The notes under the pieces: model-generated
What the model saw: only the letters and a program-made list of their open reading frames with translations
What the model was told of the DNA's origin: nothing
Databases searched by the model: none
DNA from: Epiperipatus broadwayi
Lineage: Eukaryota; Onychophora; Udeonychophora; Euonychophora; Peripatidae
Assembly: GCA_028023455.1 (NCBI GenBank)
Contig: JAQFVV010000560.1
Location: forward strand, 172,501 to 236,500
Direction of reading: 5' to 3'
DNA: 64,000 nt
Program-made: the position numbers and the translations under genes
Shown: positions 1 to 11,399 of the stretch, one piece after another
Numbering within the stretch: position 1 is the first letter of the stretch
Layout of the letters: every line of letters begins with the position of its first letter

Positions 1-265
1 AATATAATGCAAAATTATTGCAAAACCCTCATTCATAGAGGTACTGAGAAATACAAAATTATGAACTGCATCTTTTGAGTCATGTGCTGGGAAATGCAAA
101 CTATGCGTAGCTCCTTTTCTTTGGAGACTTAGAAGCTGGAATCATGGCAGGACTATGTTAACTGCCCTATCACAAACAATATAAAATAATAAAAAAATAG
201 GTTGGAGCAAATAGTGGAGACAGAACACCCTCAGGGTTGCATGAAAACATTGCATCCTCAAGCCA

Positions 266-1477
266 ATGAAGGTGGAAATAAAAGATTGGGTTACAATATA
301 TATATATGAAAAACAAAAAACACAAGTTAAAAACTTGCATACGCTTGTATTTATGACTATAGATGGTGTTATACCAAAAACACCTTCAAGCGTTTGTTTA
401 CATAAACGTCAGAGCGAGTATTTCACTATCTCTAACTTAATTTCCACCTTCATATCATGATTTCAAGCTATTAGCTATCGTCAGTGAAGGACAGGATTAA
501 GAAACTAGATCTAAAACACAAACTCTGAGCGTTTAAGAAACAATTTCTATTCAGCTTGCAAGCGTGAATCTTTTAGACACGTAATGTCTTCAAACTCAGC
601 ATCGCATGCCAGATAGCTACATGGGTCTGATATCAGTTCAGCATCACCACATAGTAGAAGTCTCTGCAATATATATCATTGCAAGAAAGACCTCAAAGGT
701 ACATTTATGAAAAACAAAAAACACAAGTTAAAAACTTGCATACGCTTGTATTTATGACTATAGATGGCATTATACCAAAAACACCTTCAAGTGTTTGTTT
801 ACGTAAACGTCAGAGCGAGTATTTCACTATCTCTAACTTAATTTCCACCTTCATATCATGATTTCAAGATATTAGCTATCGTCAGTGGAGGATAGGATTA
901 AGAAACTAGATCTAAAACACAAACTCTGAGCATTTAGAAAACAGTTTCTATTCAGCTTGCAAGCGTGAATCTTTTAGACACGTAATGTCTTTAAACTCAG
1001 CATCGCATGCCAGATAGCGACATGGGTCTGATATCAGTTCAGCAACACCACATAGTAGAAGTCTCTGCAATATATACCATTGCAAGAAACACCTCAAAGG
1101 TACATTTATGAAAAACAAAAAACACAAGTTAAAATCTTGCATACGCTTGTATTTATGACTATAGATGGTGTTATAACAAAAACACCTTCAAGCGTTTGTT
1201 CACGTAAACATCAGAGCGAGTATTTCACTATCTCTAACTTAATTTCCACCTTCATATCATGATTTCAAGCTATTAGCTATCATCAGTGAAGGACAGGATT
1301 AAGAAACTAGATCTAAAACACAAACTCTGAGCATTTAAGAAACAGTTTCTATTCAGCTTGCAAGTGTGAATCTTTTAGACATGTAATGTCTTCAAACTCA
1401 GCATTGCATGCCAGATAGCTACATGAGTCTTATATCAGTTCAGCATCACCACATAGTAGAAGTCTCTCTTGCAATGA
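266..1477 (+). repeat. ~400-bp satellite, three tandem units (left arm)
   Basis: Three head-to-tail units repeat with a period of about 401-403 bp; the A-rich stretch encoding YIYEKQKTQV recurs near 300, 703 and 1104. Each unit includes the self-complementary TGTTTACGTAAAC and a block ending ATTTCCACCTTCATATCATG. Every unit carries a ~60-codon open frame, but differences between units change amino acids freely, so I read it as non-coding satellite. The arm ends at a palindrome centre near 1477, after which the same units run in reverse. Confidence 0.9.
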
Positions 1478-2600
1478 TATATATTGCAGAGACTTCTACT
1501 ATGTGGTGATGCTGAACTGATATCAGACCCATGTAGCTATCTAGCATGCGATGCTGAGTTTGAAGACATTATGTGTCTAAAAGATTCACGCTTGCAAGCT
1601 GAATAGAAACTGTTTCTTAACCGCTCAGAGTTTGTGTTTTAGATCTAGTTTCTTAATCCTGTCCTTCACTGACAATAGCTAATAGCTTGAAATCATGATA
1701 TGAAGGTAGAAATTAATTTAGAGATAGTGAAATACTCACCCTGACATTTACGTAAACAAACACTTGAAGGTGTTTTTGGTATAACGCCATCTATATTCAT
1801 AAATACAAGCGTATGCAAGTTTTTTACTTGTGTTTTTTGTTTTTCATAAATGTACCTTTGAGGTCTTTCTTGCAATGATATATATTGCAGAGAATTCTAC
1901 TATGTGGTAATGCTGAACTGATATCAGACCCATGTAGCTATCTGGCATGTGATGCTGAGTTTGAAGACATTACGTGTCTAAAAGATTCACGCTTGCAAGC
2001 TGAATAGAAACTGTTTCTTAAACGCTCAGAGTTTGTGTTTTAGATCTAGTTTCTTAATGCTGTCCTTCACTGAAGATAGCTAATAGCTTGAAATCATGAT
2101 ATGAAGGTGGAAATTAAGTTAGAGATAGTGAAATACTCGCTCTGATATTTACATAAACAAACGCTTGAAGGTGTTTTTGGTATAACGCCATCTATAGTCA
2201 TAAATAGAAGTGTATGCAAGTTTTTAACTTGTGTTTTTTGTTTTTCATAAATGTACCTTTGAGGTCTTTCTTGCAATGATATATATTGCAGAGACTTCTA
2301 GTATGTGGTGATGCTGAACTGATATCAGACCCATATAGCTATCTGGAATGCGATGCTGAGTTTGAAGACATTACGTGTCTAAAAGATTCACGCTTGAAAG
2401 CTGAATAGAAACTGTTTCTTAAATGCTCAGAGTTTGTGTTTTAGATCTAGTTTCTTAATCCTGTCCTTCACTGACAATAGCTAATAGCTTGAAATCATGA
2501 TATGAAGGTGGAAATTAAGTTAGAGATAGTGAAATACTCACTCTGACGTTTACGTAAACAAACGCCTGAAGGTGTTTTTGGTAGAACGCCATCTATAGTC
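1478..2600 (-). repeat. ~400-bp satellite, inverted units (right arm)
   Basis: These are the reverse complements of the left-arm units: two full copies and a third cut off at about 2600, where a (TA)n tract begins. The copies are close to the left-arm sequence with scattered substitutions, so the pair forms a palindrome with arms of about 1.1-1.2 kb. Its centre lies at about 1477-1478, between matching CAGCATCACC and GGTGATGCTG blocks. Confidence 0.9.

Positions 2601-2668
<68 letters not shown>
2601..2668. repeat. (TA)n microsatellite
   Basis: A near-pure TA dinucleotide run of about 65 bp ends the inverted satellite arm and separates it from the PLE fossil that follows. Confidence 0.95.
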
Positions 2669-2669
<1 letters not shown>

Positions 2670-2689
2670 AAATGCTGTTAATTTAAATA

Positions 2690-3323
2690 AAATAGTAATT
2701 GTAATAAAAAATGATACATTTAACAGTAACAAACTATTATTAACAATCCTTAAATATGCAGAAGTTCTTTCCCATAATTTCTTAAACCTGCCTCAACTGC
2801 CAGTAAACTCCTTTAAATAGAGCAATTAATCTTTCAGACATTCACATCTGAGAGAAGAAATAAATCATATTAATAGTGTTTTATTAGCAAATATTTATGA
2901 TTATAAATTTATAAAAAAAAAACTTATTTCAAGCCTAAAATGGACCAAATAAGAAACAAAAAGATGATAAATCAGCTATTAGGATTTGTGTTCCATATGT
3001 AAAATGGAACTACAGACGGTATTGGATGTATATTAAAATGCTATAATATAGATACAGCATTTTCTACTCATCAAAATATTAATAATATAATAACCAAGCC
3101 CAAGGATTAAATCACTCTTGAATCTCATCATGTTTATCTAATCTCATGTAAAAATTATAAAGCTTCTTACATCGGTATCAGTAATCATCACATCAGTATT
3201 AGGAGAGATGAGAATGCTAATGCAGTCAAACAGCACTCATCATCATCAGAACTCTCACTCTATACTATAGATTCAGGTTATAAAATTGTTTTTTTCTACT
3301 ACCAGGATAATATCCAGATGTGA
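2690..3323 (+). pseudogene. Decayed Penelope-like element end with GIY-YIG remnant
   Basis: From 3126 an open frame of 65 codons reads HHVYLISCKNYKASYIGIS and then contains SIRRDENANAVKQH. This matches the pattern of the GIY-YIG endonuclease domain of PLEs: a (G/V)-x-Y start, a cysteine, then YIG, an arginine and a QH/EH pair. No RT domain is visible upstream. At about 2740-2830 there is a diverged match (AACCTGCCTCAACTGCC) to the terminal region of the PLE fragment at 14.7 kb and the foldback at 31.2 kb, which supports a PLE origin. Target cutting by the GIY-YIG domain is the known family role; this copy is a fragment and not functional. Confidence 0.7.
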
Positions 3324-3427
3324 TAATCTCTACCAAGAAACACCATGGTCTTTCTTCTCAGTGCCTGATAAGGCAGAATGAATGTTTGTGTAAATGATAA
3401 ATATATTTCCAATACATATATACAATT

Positions 3428-4315
3428 ATGACAGACAAAAATAAAGCATGGCCCTTATTCCCAGGAGGCAGTAAAGTCACCAACCAAGGCAGCGGTTGGT
3501 GGCCAAAGGCGGAGGGTGCTAAGAATCCCCTGATTGTGGACCCAGGCTACAATTTGATGATGACTTTTTATTTAGGTACTTACAACTGCAGATCACTTTC
3601 AAGTGAAGGAAGATTGCAAGAATTAGAAGAAGAACTCTCTTATATTAAATGGGACATTATTGGACTTTGTGAAGTTAGAAGAAAAGGTGAAGAGACAATT
3701 AATTTAAAAAGTGGACATATACTCTATTATAAAGGCCCAAATATTGGAAATACAAGTGGATTAGGATTCATTATAAATAAAAAGTGGAAGAACAATATTG
3801 TGGAGATTGATGGTGTATCGGACAGAGTGGCAAGATTAGTTATACAACTTAATAGCAGATACCAAATGCAGATAATTCATGTTTATGCCCCAACAAGTTC
3901 TCATAGTGATGAAGTAGTAGAAGATTTTTATATGGATGTACAAAAGGCTTTTGATCAGAGTAAACACCATTTTAAAATTGTTATGGGAGACTTTAATGCT
4001 AGAATTGGTAAAAAAATGAAAGATGAAAATTATGTGGGTAATTTTGATTATGGTAATAGAAATGAGAGAGGACATAGACTTGTAGAGTTTGCAGAAAAAG
4101 AAAAACTTTATATTATGAATTCTTTTTTTGAGAAAAATGTTAAAAGGAAATGGACATGGAAGCATCCAAATGAAGGTACATCAGAATTGGTTTATATTTT
4201 GACTAACAGGAAATACATATTTCAAGATTGTAATGTTCTTAATAAATTTAACACAGGAAGTGATCATCGATTAGTAAGGTGTAAGATATGTGTTAATGTA
4301 AAACTAGAGAGATAA
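3428..4315 (+). pseudogene. RTE-clade LINE, endonuclease (EEP/APE-like) domain
   Basis: A 295-codon frame encodes the apurinic-like endonuclease of an RTE-type non-LTR retrotransposon, the enzyme that nicks the target for target-primed reverse transcription. Visible motifs in order: GTYNCRSL (Asn), GLCEVRRKG (Glu), HVYAPTSS, VMGDFNARIG (Asp/Asn) and GSDHRLV (Asp/His). The usual IDYIL motif near residue 255 reads LVYIL, so the conserved aspartate is replaced by valine, which should damage catalysis. The frame stops at 4313-4315, but the same frame continues in recognisable element sequence to about 4563, so this is a premature stop. The upstream residues look like the normal leader of this family. 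RT sequence follows in another frame. Confidence 0.85.
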
Positions 4316-4800
4316 AAATTATTAAGAAAACCAATATTTACAGTTGATATTCCTAATCTTCAGAAACATTCTAATGAATTTAAATTAGAACTTACAAATC
4401 GGTTTCAAGTGTTAGTAGATTTTGAACATGATTCAGATTTAAATGAAATTAATATAAAAATAACTGATACACTTTTGAAAACTGCAACAAAGATAGCTGG
4501 TAGAAAGAAACAGCAATTGACCAATAAAATTTCTACTGAGACTAGAGAATTTATGAAGAAATAAAGGAATATGAAGATATACAAAAATGATGCATTAAAA
4601 AGAATTGAATATCTTGAAATTTTGTAAAATGGTGCGGAAAAGAGTTGAAAATGATATAAGAAAGTATAACTGTGAACTAGCAAGGAAAGCTGTAGAAGAA
4701 AATAAAATTCTTAAGAATGTAAAACAACATTTTGGTATTGGTAGGAAATTTATATCTGCAATAAGAAAAAAAAGATAGAATTATTACTAAAAGGAGAGAT
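4316..4800 (+). pseudogene. RTE LINE linker between endonuclease and RT (frameshifted)
   Basis: After the premature stop, the endonuclease frame stays open from 4316 to 4563 and encodes a charged, Lys-rich linker (for example KPIFTVDIPNLQKHS and STETREFMKK) typical of the region between EN and RT. From about 4564 the reading is broken by further stops. The RT domain resumes in frame 1 at about 4807, so at least one indel lies between 4563 and 4807. I see no separate function. Confidence 0.7.
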
Positions 4801-4806
4801 GACATC

Positions 4807-5874
4807 ATGAAATTTGTAGAAGATTTTTATCAAGAATTATATAGTAATAAAGAACAAGTACCTCCTATATCTATAAAATCTTCCAAATTGCCCAGAATTT
4901 TAAATGAAGAAGTGAGACATGCAATTAAATGTATGAAGAAAGGAAAGTGTCCAGGTAATGAAGGAATTATAATTGATATATTAAAAGAAGCAGGTGAAGA
5001 AATAGAAAATTTTTTAGCAAAGTTATATATCAAATATCTAAATGATAAAGATGTACTGGATGATTGGAAGAATGCAGTAATAATATTAATATTTAAAAAA
5101 GGTGATAAATGAGATATTAGTAATTACAGACCTATCAGCCTTTTATCAGTTTTATATAAAATTTTTACCAAGATATTTACTACTCGTCTATAGAGAACTT
5201 TGGATTTCCACCAACCAAGAGAACAAGCCGGATTTAAAAGTGGTTTTAGTACAGTATATCATATTCAGGTATTGAGAGAAGTTATAGAAAGGACAAATGA
5301 ATATGAGTTGCCATTATGCTTAGGATTTGTAGATTATGAAAAGGCATTTGATTCTATAAACATTTCTTCGGTGATTAAAGCATTAGATCATCAAGGTATA
5401 GATCCAGGATATTGTCATATTTTAAAGAATATTTATAAAAATGCAACAGCAACAATTAGATTACATAATGACACTGGGAAACTCAACATTGAGAAAGGTG
5501 TAAGACAAGGTGACTCCATATCTCCAAAACTTTTTACAGCAGTGCTGCATGAAGTATTTTGTGGATTAAAATGGGAAACTAGAGGAGTGAAAGTAAATGG
5601 TGATTATTTAAGTCATTTAGATTTCACAGATGATGTAGTTGTTTTTGCAAATAATGCTTCAGATCTGCAGGAAATGTTGCAGGAATTATCAGATGAAAGT
5701 AGGAAAGTAGGACTAAAGATAAATGTTAAAAAGACTAAAGTAATGTTTAATCGATTTGCTCAAATTATGAAAATAAAGATTGATTATGATGAATTAGAAG
5801 AAGTTAACAGTTACAAATACCTTGGTCAGATTATTAATACAGATGGAAACATAATGGAGGAAATTAATCATTGA
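4807..5874 (+). pseudogene. RTE LINE reverse transcriptase domain (stop-interrupted)
   Basis: One frame encodes the RT in pieces: 4807-5112, then 5113-5199, then 5200-5874, with in-frame stops at 5110-5112, about 5191 and 5872-5874. Motifs in order: CMKKGKCPGNEG, VIILIFKKGDK, SNYRPISLLSVLYKIF, REQAGFKSGFST, GFVDYEKAFDSI (first catalytic Asp), GVRQGDSISPKLFTA and LDFTDDVVVFA, the catalytic box, which has T where FADD is usual. VNSYKYLGQIINTDG follows. This is the standard LINE RT order. The protein would copy element RNA at the nicked target. Three stops make this copy inactive. Confidence 0.88.
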
Positions 5875-6402
5875 ATTAAACTTGGTTGGAGTGCTTTTGG
5901 TAGAAATAACTTGATACTAAAAGGAAATATGCCTATGTGTTTAAAAAGGAAGGTTTTTAACAAATGTGTTTTACCAGTTCTTACTTATGGATCTGAGACT
6001 TGGACACTTAATAGAAGAGCAATTCAGAGACTTCAGACCACTCAAAGAAGTATCGAGAGATGTATGTTGGGAGTAACAAGAAGAGTTCGGAAATGCAATG
6101 TATGGGTAAGAGAACAAACAGGTGTTACTGACCTCATTGAAAAAATTAAAAGATTGAAGTGGAGTTGGGCTGGACATATTATTAGAAGAGATGATAATAG
6201 ATGGACAATTGAAATTTTAAACTGGATTCCAAGAGATTGTAAAAGACCCAGAAAGAGACCACATGTGAGATGGATGGATGAAATAAGACAGTGTGCAGGG
6301 GTGATGTGGAGAAGAGAAGCTAAAGATCGGTGAAGATGGATTAAACTTGGAGAGACCTTCATCCTGCAGTGGATTAATAATGGTTGATAATGGTGATGAT
6401 GA
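5875..6402 (+). pseudogene. RTE LINE C-terminal domain and 3' end
   Basis: Continuing the RT frame past a TGA, 5911-6333 encodes the conserved RTE C-terminus with LPVLTYGSETWTL, LKWSWAGHIIRRDD, and RPRKRPHVRWMDEI. A further TGA at 6331-6333 interrupts it; the family frame continues a little farther, to about 6390. The element ends in short TGATGATGAT repeats at about 6388-6402, the kind of simple-repeat tail known for RTE elements. A MITE-like inverted repeat begins directly at that tail. Two other 3' fragments of the family lie at 14.07-14.70 kb and 27.18-28.44 kb. Confidence 0.85.
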
Positions 6403-6820
6403 TTTCTAACTGCTGTCAAGGCAACCTTCACACCTTTTAATAGCAAGAATGGAAATCCATTATTACTAATGGTCCTTTGAATATATATGGACACTTAAAG
6501 ATTGCAACTTGACTACAGAGTATGAAATATTGTTACAATGAAGTTTAAATTAACCTCTTTAAACATGAAATAACATGGGCAATTTAAAAGTATTGCATTA
6601 AGTAATGTTTTAGATGACTATTTATTAGTCTGCATTATAGTGACATGTTTATTTCATGTTTAAAGAGATGTATTTAAACATCATTGTAACAATATTTCAT
6701 ACTCTGTAGTCAAGTTGCAATCTTTAAGTGTCCATATATATTCAATGGACCATTAGTAAGAATGGATTTCCATTCTTGCTATTAAAAGGTGTGAAGGTTG
6801 CTTTGACAGCAGTTAGAAAT
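6402..6820. mobile_element. MITE-like element with long terminal inverted repeats
   Basis: The sequence starts with ATTTCTAACTGCTGTCAAGG and ends with its reverse complement, CTTTGACAGCAGTTAGAAAT, with one mismatch. The inverted arms extend to about 165 bp each, across the ACTCTGTAGTCAAGTTGC block, and surround a ~90-bp centre. There is no coding capacity. This fits a non-autonomous DNA transposon or foldback element. Its left edge coincides with the 3' tail of the RTE copy, so it either inserted there or is part of a compound repeat. No clean target duplication is visible. Confidence 0.6.
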
Positions 6821-6930
6821 ATTGGTTGCTATATTTACTGTGAATATTTAGGTGGTTACTGGTTGGAAACTAATTATATCATTATCCCAGATTAGCTTTA
6901 GGCACTATTTCGATTATTAGTTCTAAATAA

Positions 6931-7187
6931 AACATGGGTAATTTAAAAGTATTGCATTAAGTAATGTTTTAGATGACTATTTATTAGTCTGCATTATAGT
7001 GACATGTTTATTTCATGTTTAAAGAAGTTTATTTAAACTTCATTGTAACAATATTTCATACTCTGTAGTCAAGTTGCAATCTTTTAGTGTCCACATATAT
7101 TCAATGGACCATTAGTAAGAATGGATTTCCATTATTGCTATTAAAAGGTGTGAAGGTTGCCTTGACAGCAGTTAGAAATATTGGTTG
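6931..7187. repeat. Partial direct copy of the MITE-like element
   Basis: About 257 bp starting AACATGGGTAATTTAAAAG repeat 6572-6828 with few differences. They comprise the centre and right arm of the element at 6402-6820. A ~100-bp single-copy stretch (6829-6930) lies between. The copy ends at the TTGGTTG that precedes a (TA)n(TG)n tract. Confidence 0.8.
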
Positions 7188-7238
<51 letters not shown>

Positions 7239-7239
7239 G
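7186..7239. repeat. (TA)n(TG)n microsatellite
   Basis: A TA run of about 26 bp passes directly into a TG run of about 26 bp. Confidence 0.95.
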
Positions 7240-7391
7240 TTACAAAATGTTTTGACAATAATGTCATTAACCCTTGTCAGTCAACTCATAATAAAAGAAT
7301 AAACTAATAACTAGAAGAAAAAGTAAAACATGATAAAATATTTTTATCACTCATGTTTATTATTAAGGTATATATATATATATATATATAT

Positions 7392-9014
7392 TGTGATGAA
7401 CGCACATACTCGGTCACACATATAGATATTTAACCTTTAAAGAATATTAAATATTGCGTTTGGAATACTAAAAAGTGAGTTTAAAAAATTATAAACAAAG
7501 AAATGTTTTAATTAAGAAAAGAGAGGGAATTAGAATCGAAAAGATTCTTATTTTTTACCCTCCAAAGTTAAGATTTTGTGAAATGAAAAATAAGTTAGAA
7601 ATCTTGAAATTGTACATTAGAAAATTAATAGTAATAAAGAAATCTAAATGCAAGGCAAACTAAAATATGATGTATAAGAAAAGTAAAGTTTGAAAGCGTT
7701 AAACAGAGCAAAAAAAATGTACAAACATGACCAAAAAATAAGGATCTGGGTCATAAAAGTACACATTTGACGATAAAAGGAAATGCATGTATGGAGTGTG
7801 TTTGAAGTGGGATAAAGACAGCAATAATTAATGCTTGTCAAAATAAAATAAAAAAAAAACAATTTTATTAAAATCTGTTTAATTAAAAAAAAGAATTAAA
7901 TAAATGCAATAGTGCTATGAAATTACGTAAAAACAAATCTATGTAAATGGCCAAAGGAATAGTAAGAAAAGAAAGGTGGGAATAAAAGTGAGAACAATGG
8001 ATCGAAAGTACAAAGGACTGTGGAATATTTTAATTAAATTTGTTGATTAGAGTTGAAGACTTCTTGTCAAGAGGTTGGTGAAAAGACTTTTCCGATTATA
8101 AGCAGTGATAGTTAACAAGATATGATTTCTAACATCGGTACCTCATCAAAAATGGCTGGCTATGGGCCATCATCATCACTTGCTGATCCAGATTTACTGT
8201 GCTCTAATGGTTCCCATCTATATGTAACAACTGTTGATGTAGCATCTGCCAGAGAGTTTATTTTGCCTGGTCCTTGATGCCCTAAATGTGGAGCAGTTCC
8301 CACAACCAAAATCTAACTTTGGAGTGACCGTCCCTGTGAAAGAAGTGGAGAAATTCCACATGGCAGCCAGCAAGACTTCAAATTAATTCAGAGACTTAAA
8401 AACCTAGGTAAATATGAATACTACATTTTATATTTCCATGTGCACATACCTTTATTGAGACAATGGCCAAATTCTCACTTTGAATGATACAGACATTCTT
8501 TAACTTTTTTATATATACCCAGAATAATGATTTATAAATGTACAATCATTTATAGGATCTTTTTATTTTGGTTACTCATTGGATTATAGCATATAATTTT
8601 TTTTATTGAGTGTTAATGATTTAAAGTATTTCTTTTATTGTTAATTTATTCTATTAAATATATTTATTATTGATTTAAATCTGTTTCGTCTTGTTCTTTG
8701 CCACTCCAAAAATAATAAAATCTTAGGGTTTTGGAAAATAATTATTACTCATTATGAGTACTGAATTAACATGTGAGCTAGTGGTGCAGTATTTTGATCC
8801 CATTAAAATTTATAAATATCCAAGCACTGTAACTCTGTTAAATCTTATAGCAGTCGAGAGACATTTGACCAGGAAAAATAACCTGGGGCTATTACAGATA
8901 TAGATCCATTTATGTCCGTATGTTCTCTTTGCTCGCGGTAGCGGAAAGTGGACGATCTTGAATTTTAAGAATTCCCCATTATATATAAATAAAAGGGAAG
9001 TTGGTTCTGTTATA
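7392..9014 (+). mobile_element. 5' LTR of a non-autonomous LTR retrotransposon
   Basis: This ~1.62-kb block is repeated in the same orientation at 12281-14013. It starts TGTGATGAACGCACATAC and ends GGTTCTGTTATA, against TGTGATGATCGCACATAC and GGTTTCCGTTACA in the 3' copy; the intact TG...CA ends appear in the 3' copy. The 5' copy lacks a ~17-bp piece near its end and the long TA expansion of the 3' copy. It is preceded by a (TA)11 tract. Many scattered differences between the LTRs imply an old insertion. The element orientation is given by the PBS-like site just after this LTR and the polypurine tract before the other. Confidence 0.85.
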
Positions 9015-9017
9015 TTT

Positions 9018-9035
9018 TGGGGGCCAGTGTCCGGG
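9018..9035 (+). promoter_or_regulatory. Candidate tRNA primer-binding site
   Basis: Three bases after the 5' LTR lies TGGGGGCCAGTGTCCGGG. It starts with the TGG that pairs with the CCA end of a tRNA, at the place a minus-strand primer site is expected. I cannot name the tRNA. Position and TGG start are the only support. Confidence 0.5.
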
Positions 9036-9448
9036 ATTTCTGTTGTTTTACAATTAGTGACCACATGTTGAATTAATTGTATAAGATAACGTAAATATTT
9101 TCTAAAATAAAAAAAAAAAATGTTTTCAAAATATATAAATTTAGCATCGTAAGTTACAGTGGTGAGAAGCGAAGATGAAGGGGTTAAATTTTTCACTTTA
9201 AAGTACTTTATATATGTGTTTCAATGTCAAATGTGTACAAAGGATAGAAAGAGGTGAGAATTTATTTTTTATTAAGAAAGCTTTGAAATTTGTAGTAACG
9301 TATATAAAAATAAGACAAGCGATTCTAATATAATTGCCACGAACAAAAAAATTGTCTTGATCTAATTGCTGTAGTGAAATATAAATTGTTTCAGCCAAAA
9401 GGTAAAAAAAAGAGAAAGGAAGAATAAAACAGTTTCAGTAAGGTTTTA

Positions 9449-9830
9449 ATTATAAATGATAAATAATAAAATAGCCGCGGATCTAAGTTAAGTGAAGAAA
9501 TATATATGTCAGACTCTAGAATAATCGCATATATAAGCGAAGTTGAAAAGATATATGTGTGAGATAATAATAGCGTATCTCAGTCAAGCTGAAAATAAAG
9601 TATTATAAATGATAAATAATAAAATAGTCGCTGAACTAAGATAAATGAAGAAATATCTATGTAGGATGCTAGGATAATCACATATATATGCGAAGTTGAA
9701 GAGATATTTACATGTGCTGTAATAATAACGTATCCCAGTTAAGCTGAAAATAAAATTATAAATGATAAAAATATTTGCGAATCTTAGTTAAGTTGAGGAA
9801 AATATATATGTCTGATTTTAAAAATAATTG
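9449..9830. repeat. ~155-bp tandem repeat inside the LTR element
   Basis: About 2.4 diverged units, each starting TTATAAATGATAAA and containing (G/C)TTAAG(T)TGA(A)GAAATAT and GCGAAGTTGAA, lie in the 5' untranslated internal region. Units differ by substitutions and small indels. No coding potential is visible; it may be a leader-region repeat. Confidence 0.7.
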
Positions 9831-10469
9831 TGAGGCAACATGATCAATAAAGTACAAACATAGTGTGTGTAACGAAGGATGTTAGTACATTAAAGAAAAC
9901 TATATGTGTATGATTTGTTTTAAACAGCTGTAACCTTAAAGTGATTGAAAATTATGAATGTAATATTAGAAAATAAAATATTGGTGAGATTTTATGACCG
10001 TGATAAGAAAGTGATAAGTAAAGTACCAAGGTATAACGTAGAATATTAAGAAATGGAAAAATAAATGTGTGGGTGAAATGGTGATAGCCTTAACGAAATT
10101 GAATAATAAATGAATACAATTAACACTCCCCTATAGCAGGAATTCGAATTCAGTTGAAATTATAGTTAAAGGTAATACATAAGAGCGTTTTTAATTGAAG
10201 TATAGTGAGTCAGATTTGGATAAGTAGGTGAAATATAGAACAATCATCAAGGTGTGGCAGGCAGTCAAACAAATCTAGGGCAGGAAGACAATATGGTAAA
10301 CCAGAGTGCAGATGTTTGGGTTGGCTAGCGGTCTAAATGCTAACTGACAAATAACAAATAAATTAAATAGCTAATCAAAGTAAAAAGCAAAGAGTCTGTA
10401 GAAAGAATTTTTTTTATATAAATATATCCAGAAGAGCTTAGTAAGATAATAATAACAAACACAGATCAA

Positions 10470-11399
10470 GTGTTGAATAAATTGATATCTATGCGTACAA
10501 GGTCCCAAGCTAAAATGGACCTTAAAGAAAAGGAAGTAAGAGAAGAGAATGAAGATAAAGAGAGGGAAGTGAAAAATAAAATAAACTTTAAAGATATAAT
10601 TGATATGCTAATGCAAATGAGGGTTGAGCAACGGAAATTCATGAAGGAATATGTGGACAGACAGGAAAGAAGGATGGAAGAATGGCAGGTAAATGTAGAA
10701 ATGGACAACCAGAAAAGAATTGCTGAAGCCATAGAGAGATTAGAAATGACTTCATCAAGCAATCAGAAGCAACAAACACAGGAAATAGATGTGACAGGGA
10801 AAGTAAGTGGGATGAACAAAAGAGTATGGAGCTATGTGTATATGATGAATTAGCATGGGCCGAGAGTATAGATAGAGAGTCAGCAGAGTTTGATCTGAGG
10901 GAAGACATAAAGTGGCCAGAGAAGAGAATAAGAAAGTTAGATAAAGAAGAGGAAGTGGAAGTGATAAGAGTAGAAGATGATGATGAGCATGCAGAAGGAT
11001 ATAAGTCAGGTATTCAAGGTAGTAGAAAAGTTAGACTTAAAATTTGAAGAGAGGATAAGTAAGTCAGCCGGTAACAGCACATATACCGGGATATAATGTA
11101 TCGAGTCAAGAGCCACTGGAGGAGATACAAACAAGGGATATACATATACACCACCTCCAAAGGAGCCACTTGAAATTAAAAATGGTTGGGATTCTAGTAA
11201 AGAACGATGGAAAAAAAACAGAAGAGATTTTACAGAGTGGAAGCCAAGAGGGCAGGAAGATAAACAATCTAGATGTAAGACTGAATGGAAGTGGCTATAC
11301 AAATGGACAGAGGATAGAAAACATAAGAATCAGAATCCTCATCTGAGAATAAGCAGATATGAGTCCCACAGGATCAGACCACCTCCAGATAAAACTTAA
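10470..11399 (+). pseudogene. Gag-like coiled-coil ORF of the non-autonomous LTR element
   Basis: A broken reading frame of about 310 codons sits mid-way in the internal region. Frame 3 (10470-10853) begins MLNKLISMRTRSQAKMDLKE and is highly charged (long E/K-rich heptad-like stretch, probable coiled coil). Frame 2 (10826-11047) continues with an acidic section (KEEEVEVIRVEDDDEH). Frame 3 resumes from 11040 to a stop at 11397-11399 with a basic, Trp-rich tail (ERWKKNRRDFTEWKPRG, EWKWLYKWTED), crossing one in-frame TAA at 11094-11096. So two compensating indels and a stop have accumulated. Position and the MRTRSQ-type start suggest a gag-like structural protein, but I see no CCHC zinc knuckle or capsid signature. 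No protease, RT or integrase follows. Confidence 0.5.

Noticed and set aside
679-861. 60-codon frame conserved in six satellite units
   Set aside because: The units differ mainly by amino-acid-changing substitutions and the frame has no domain, so it is a by-product of unit similarity.
8150-8210. GATGATGGCC...AGCCAG in the gag-only element LTR, resembling the hammerhead segment
   Set aside because: It lacks CTGATGA followed by GAAA, and the matching part of the 3' LTR does not keep the stem.
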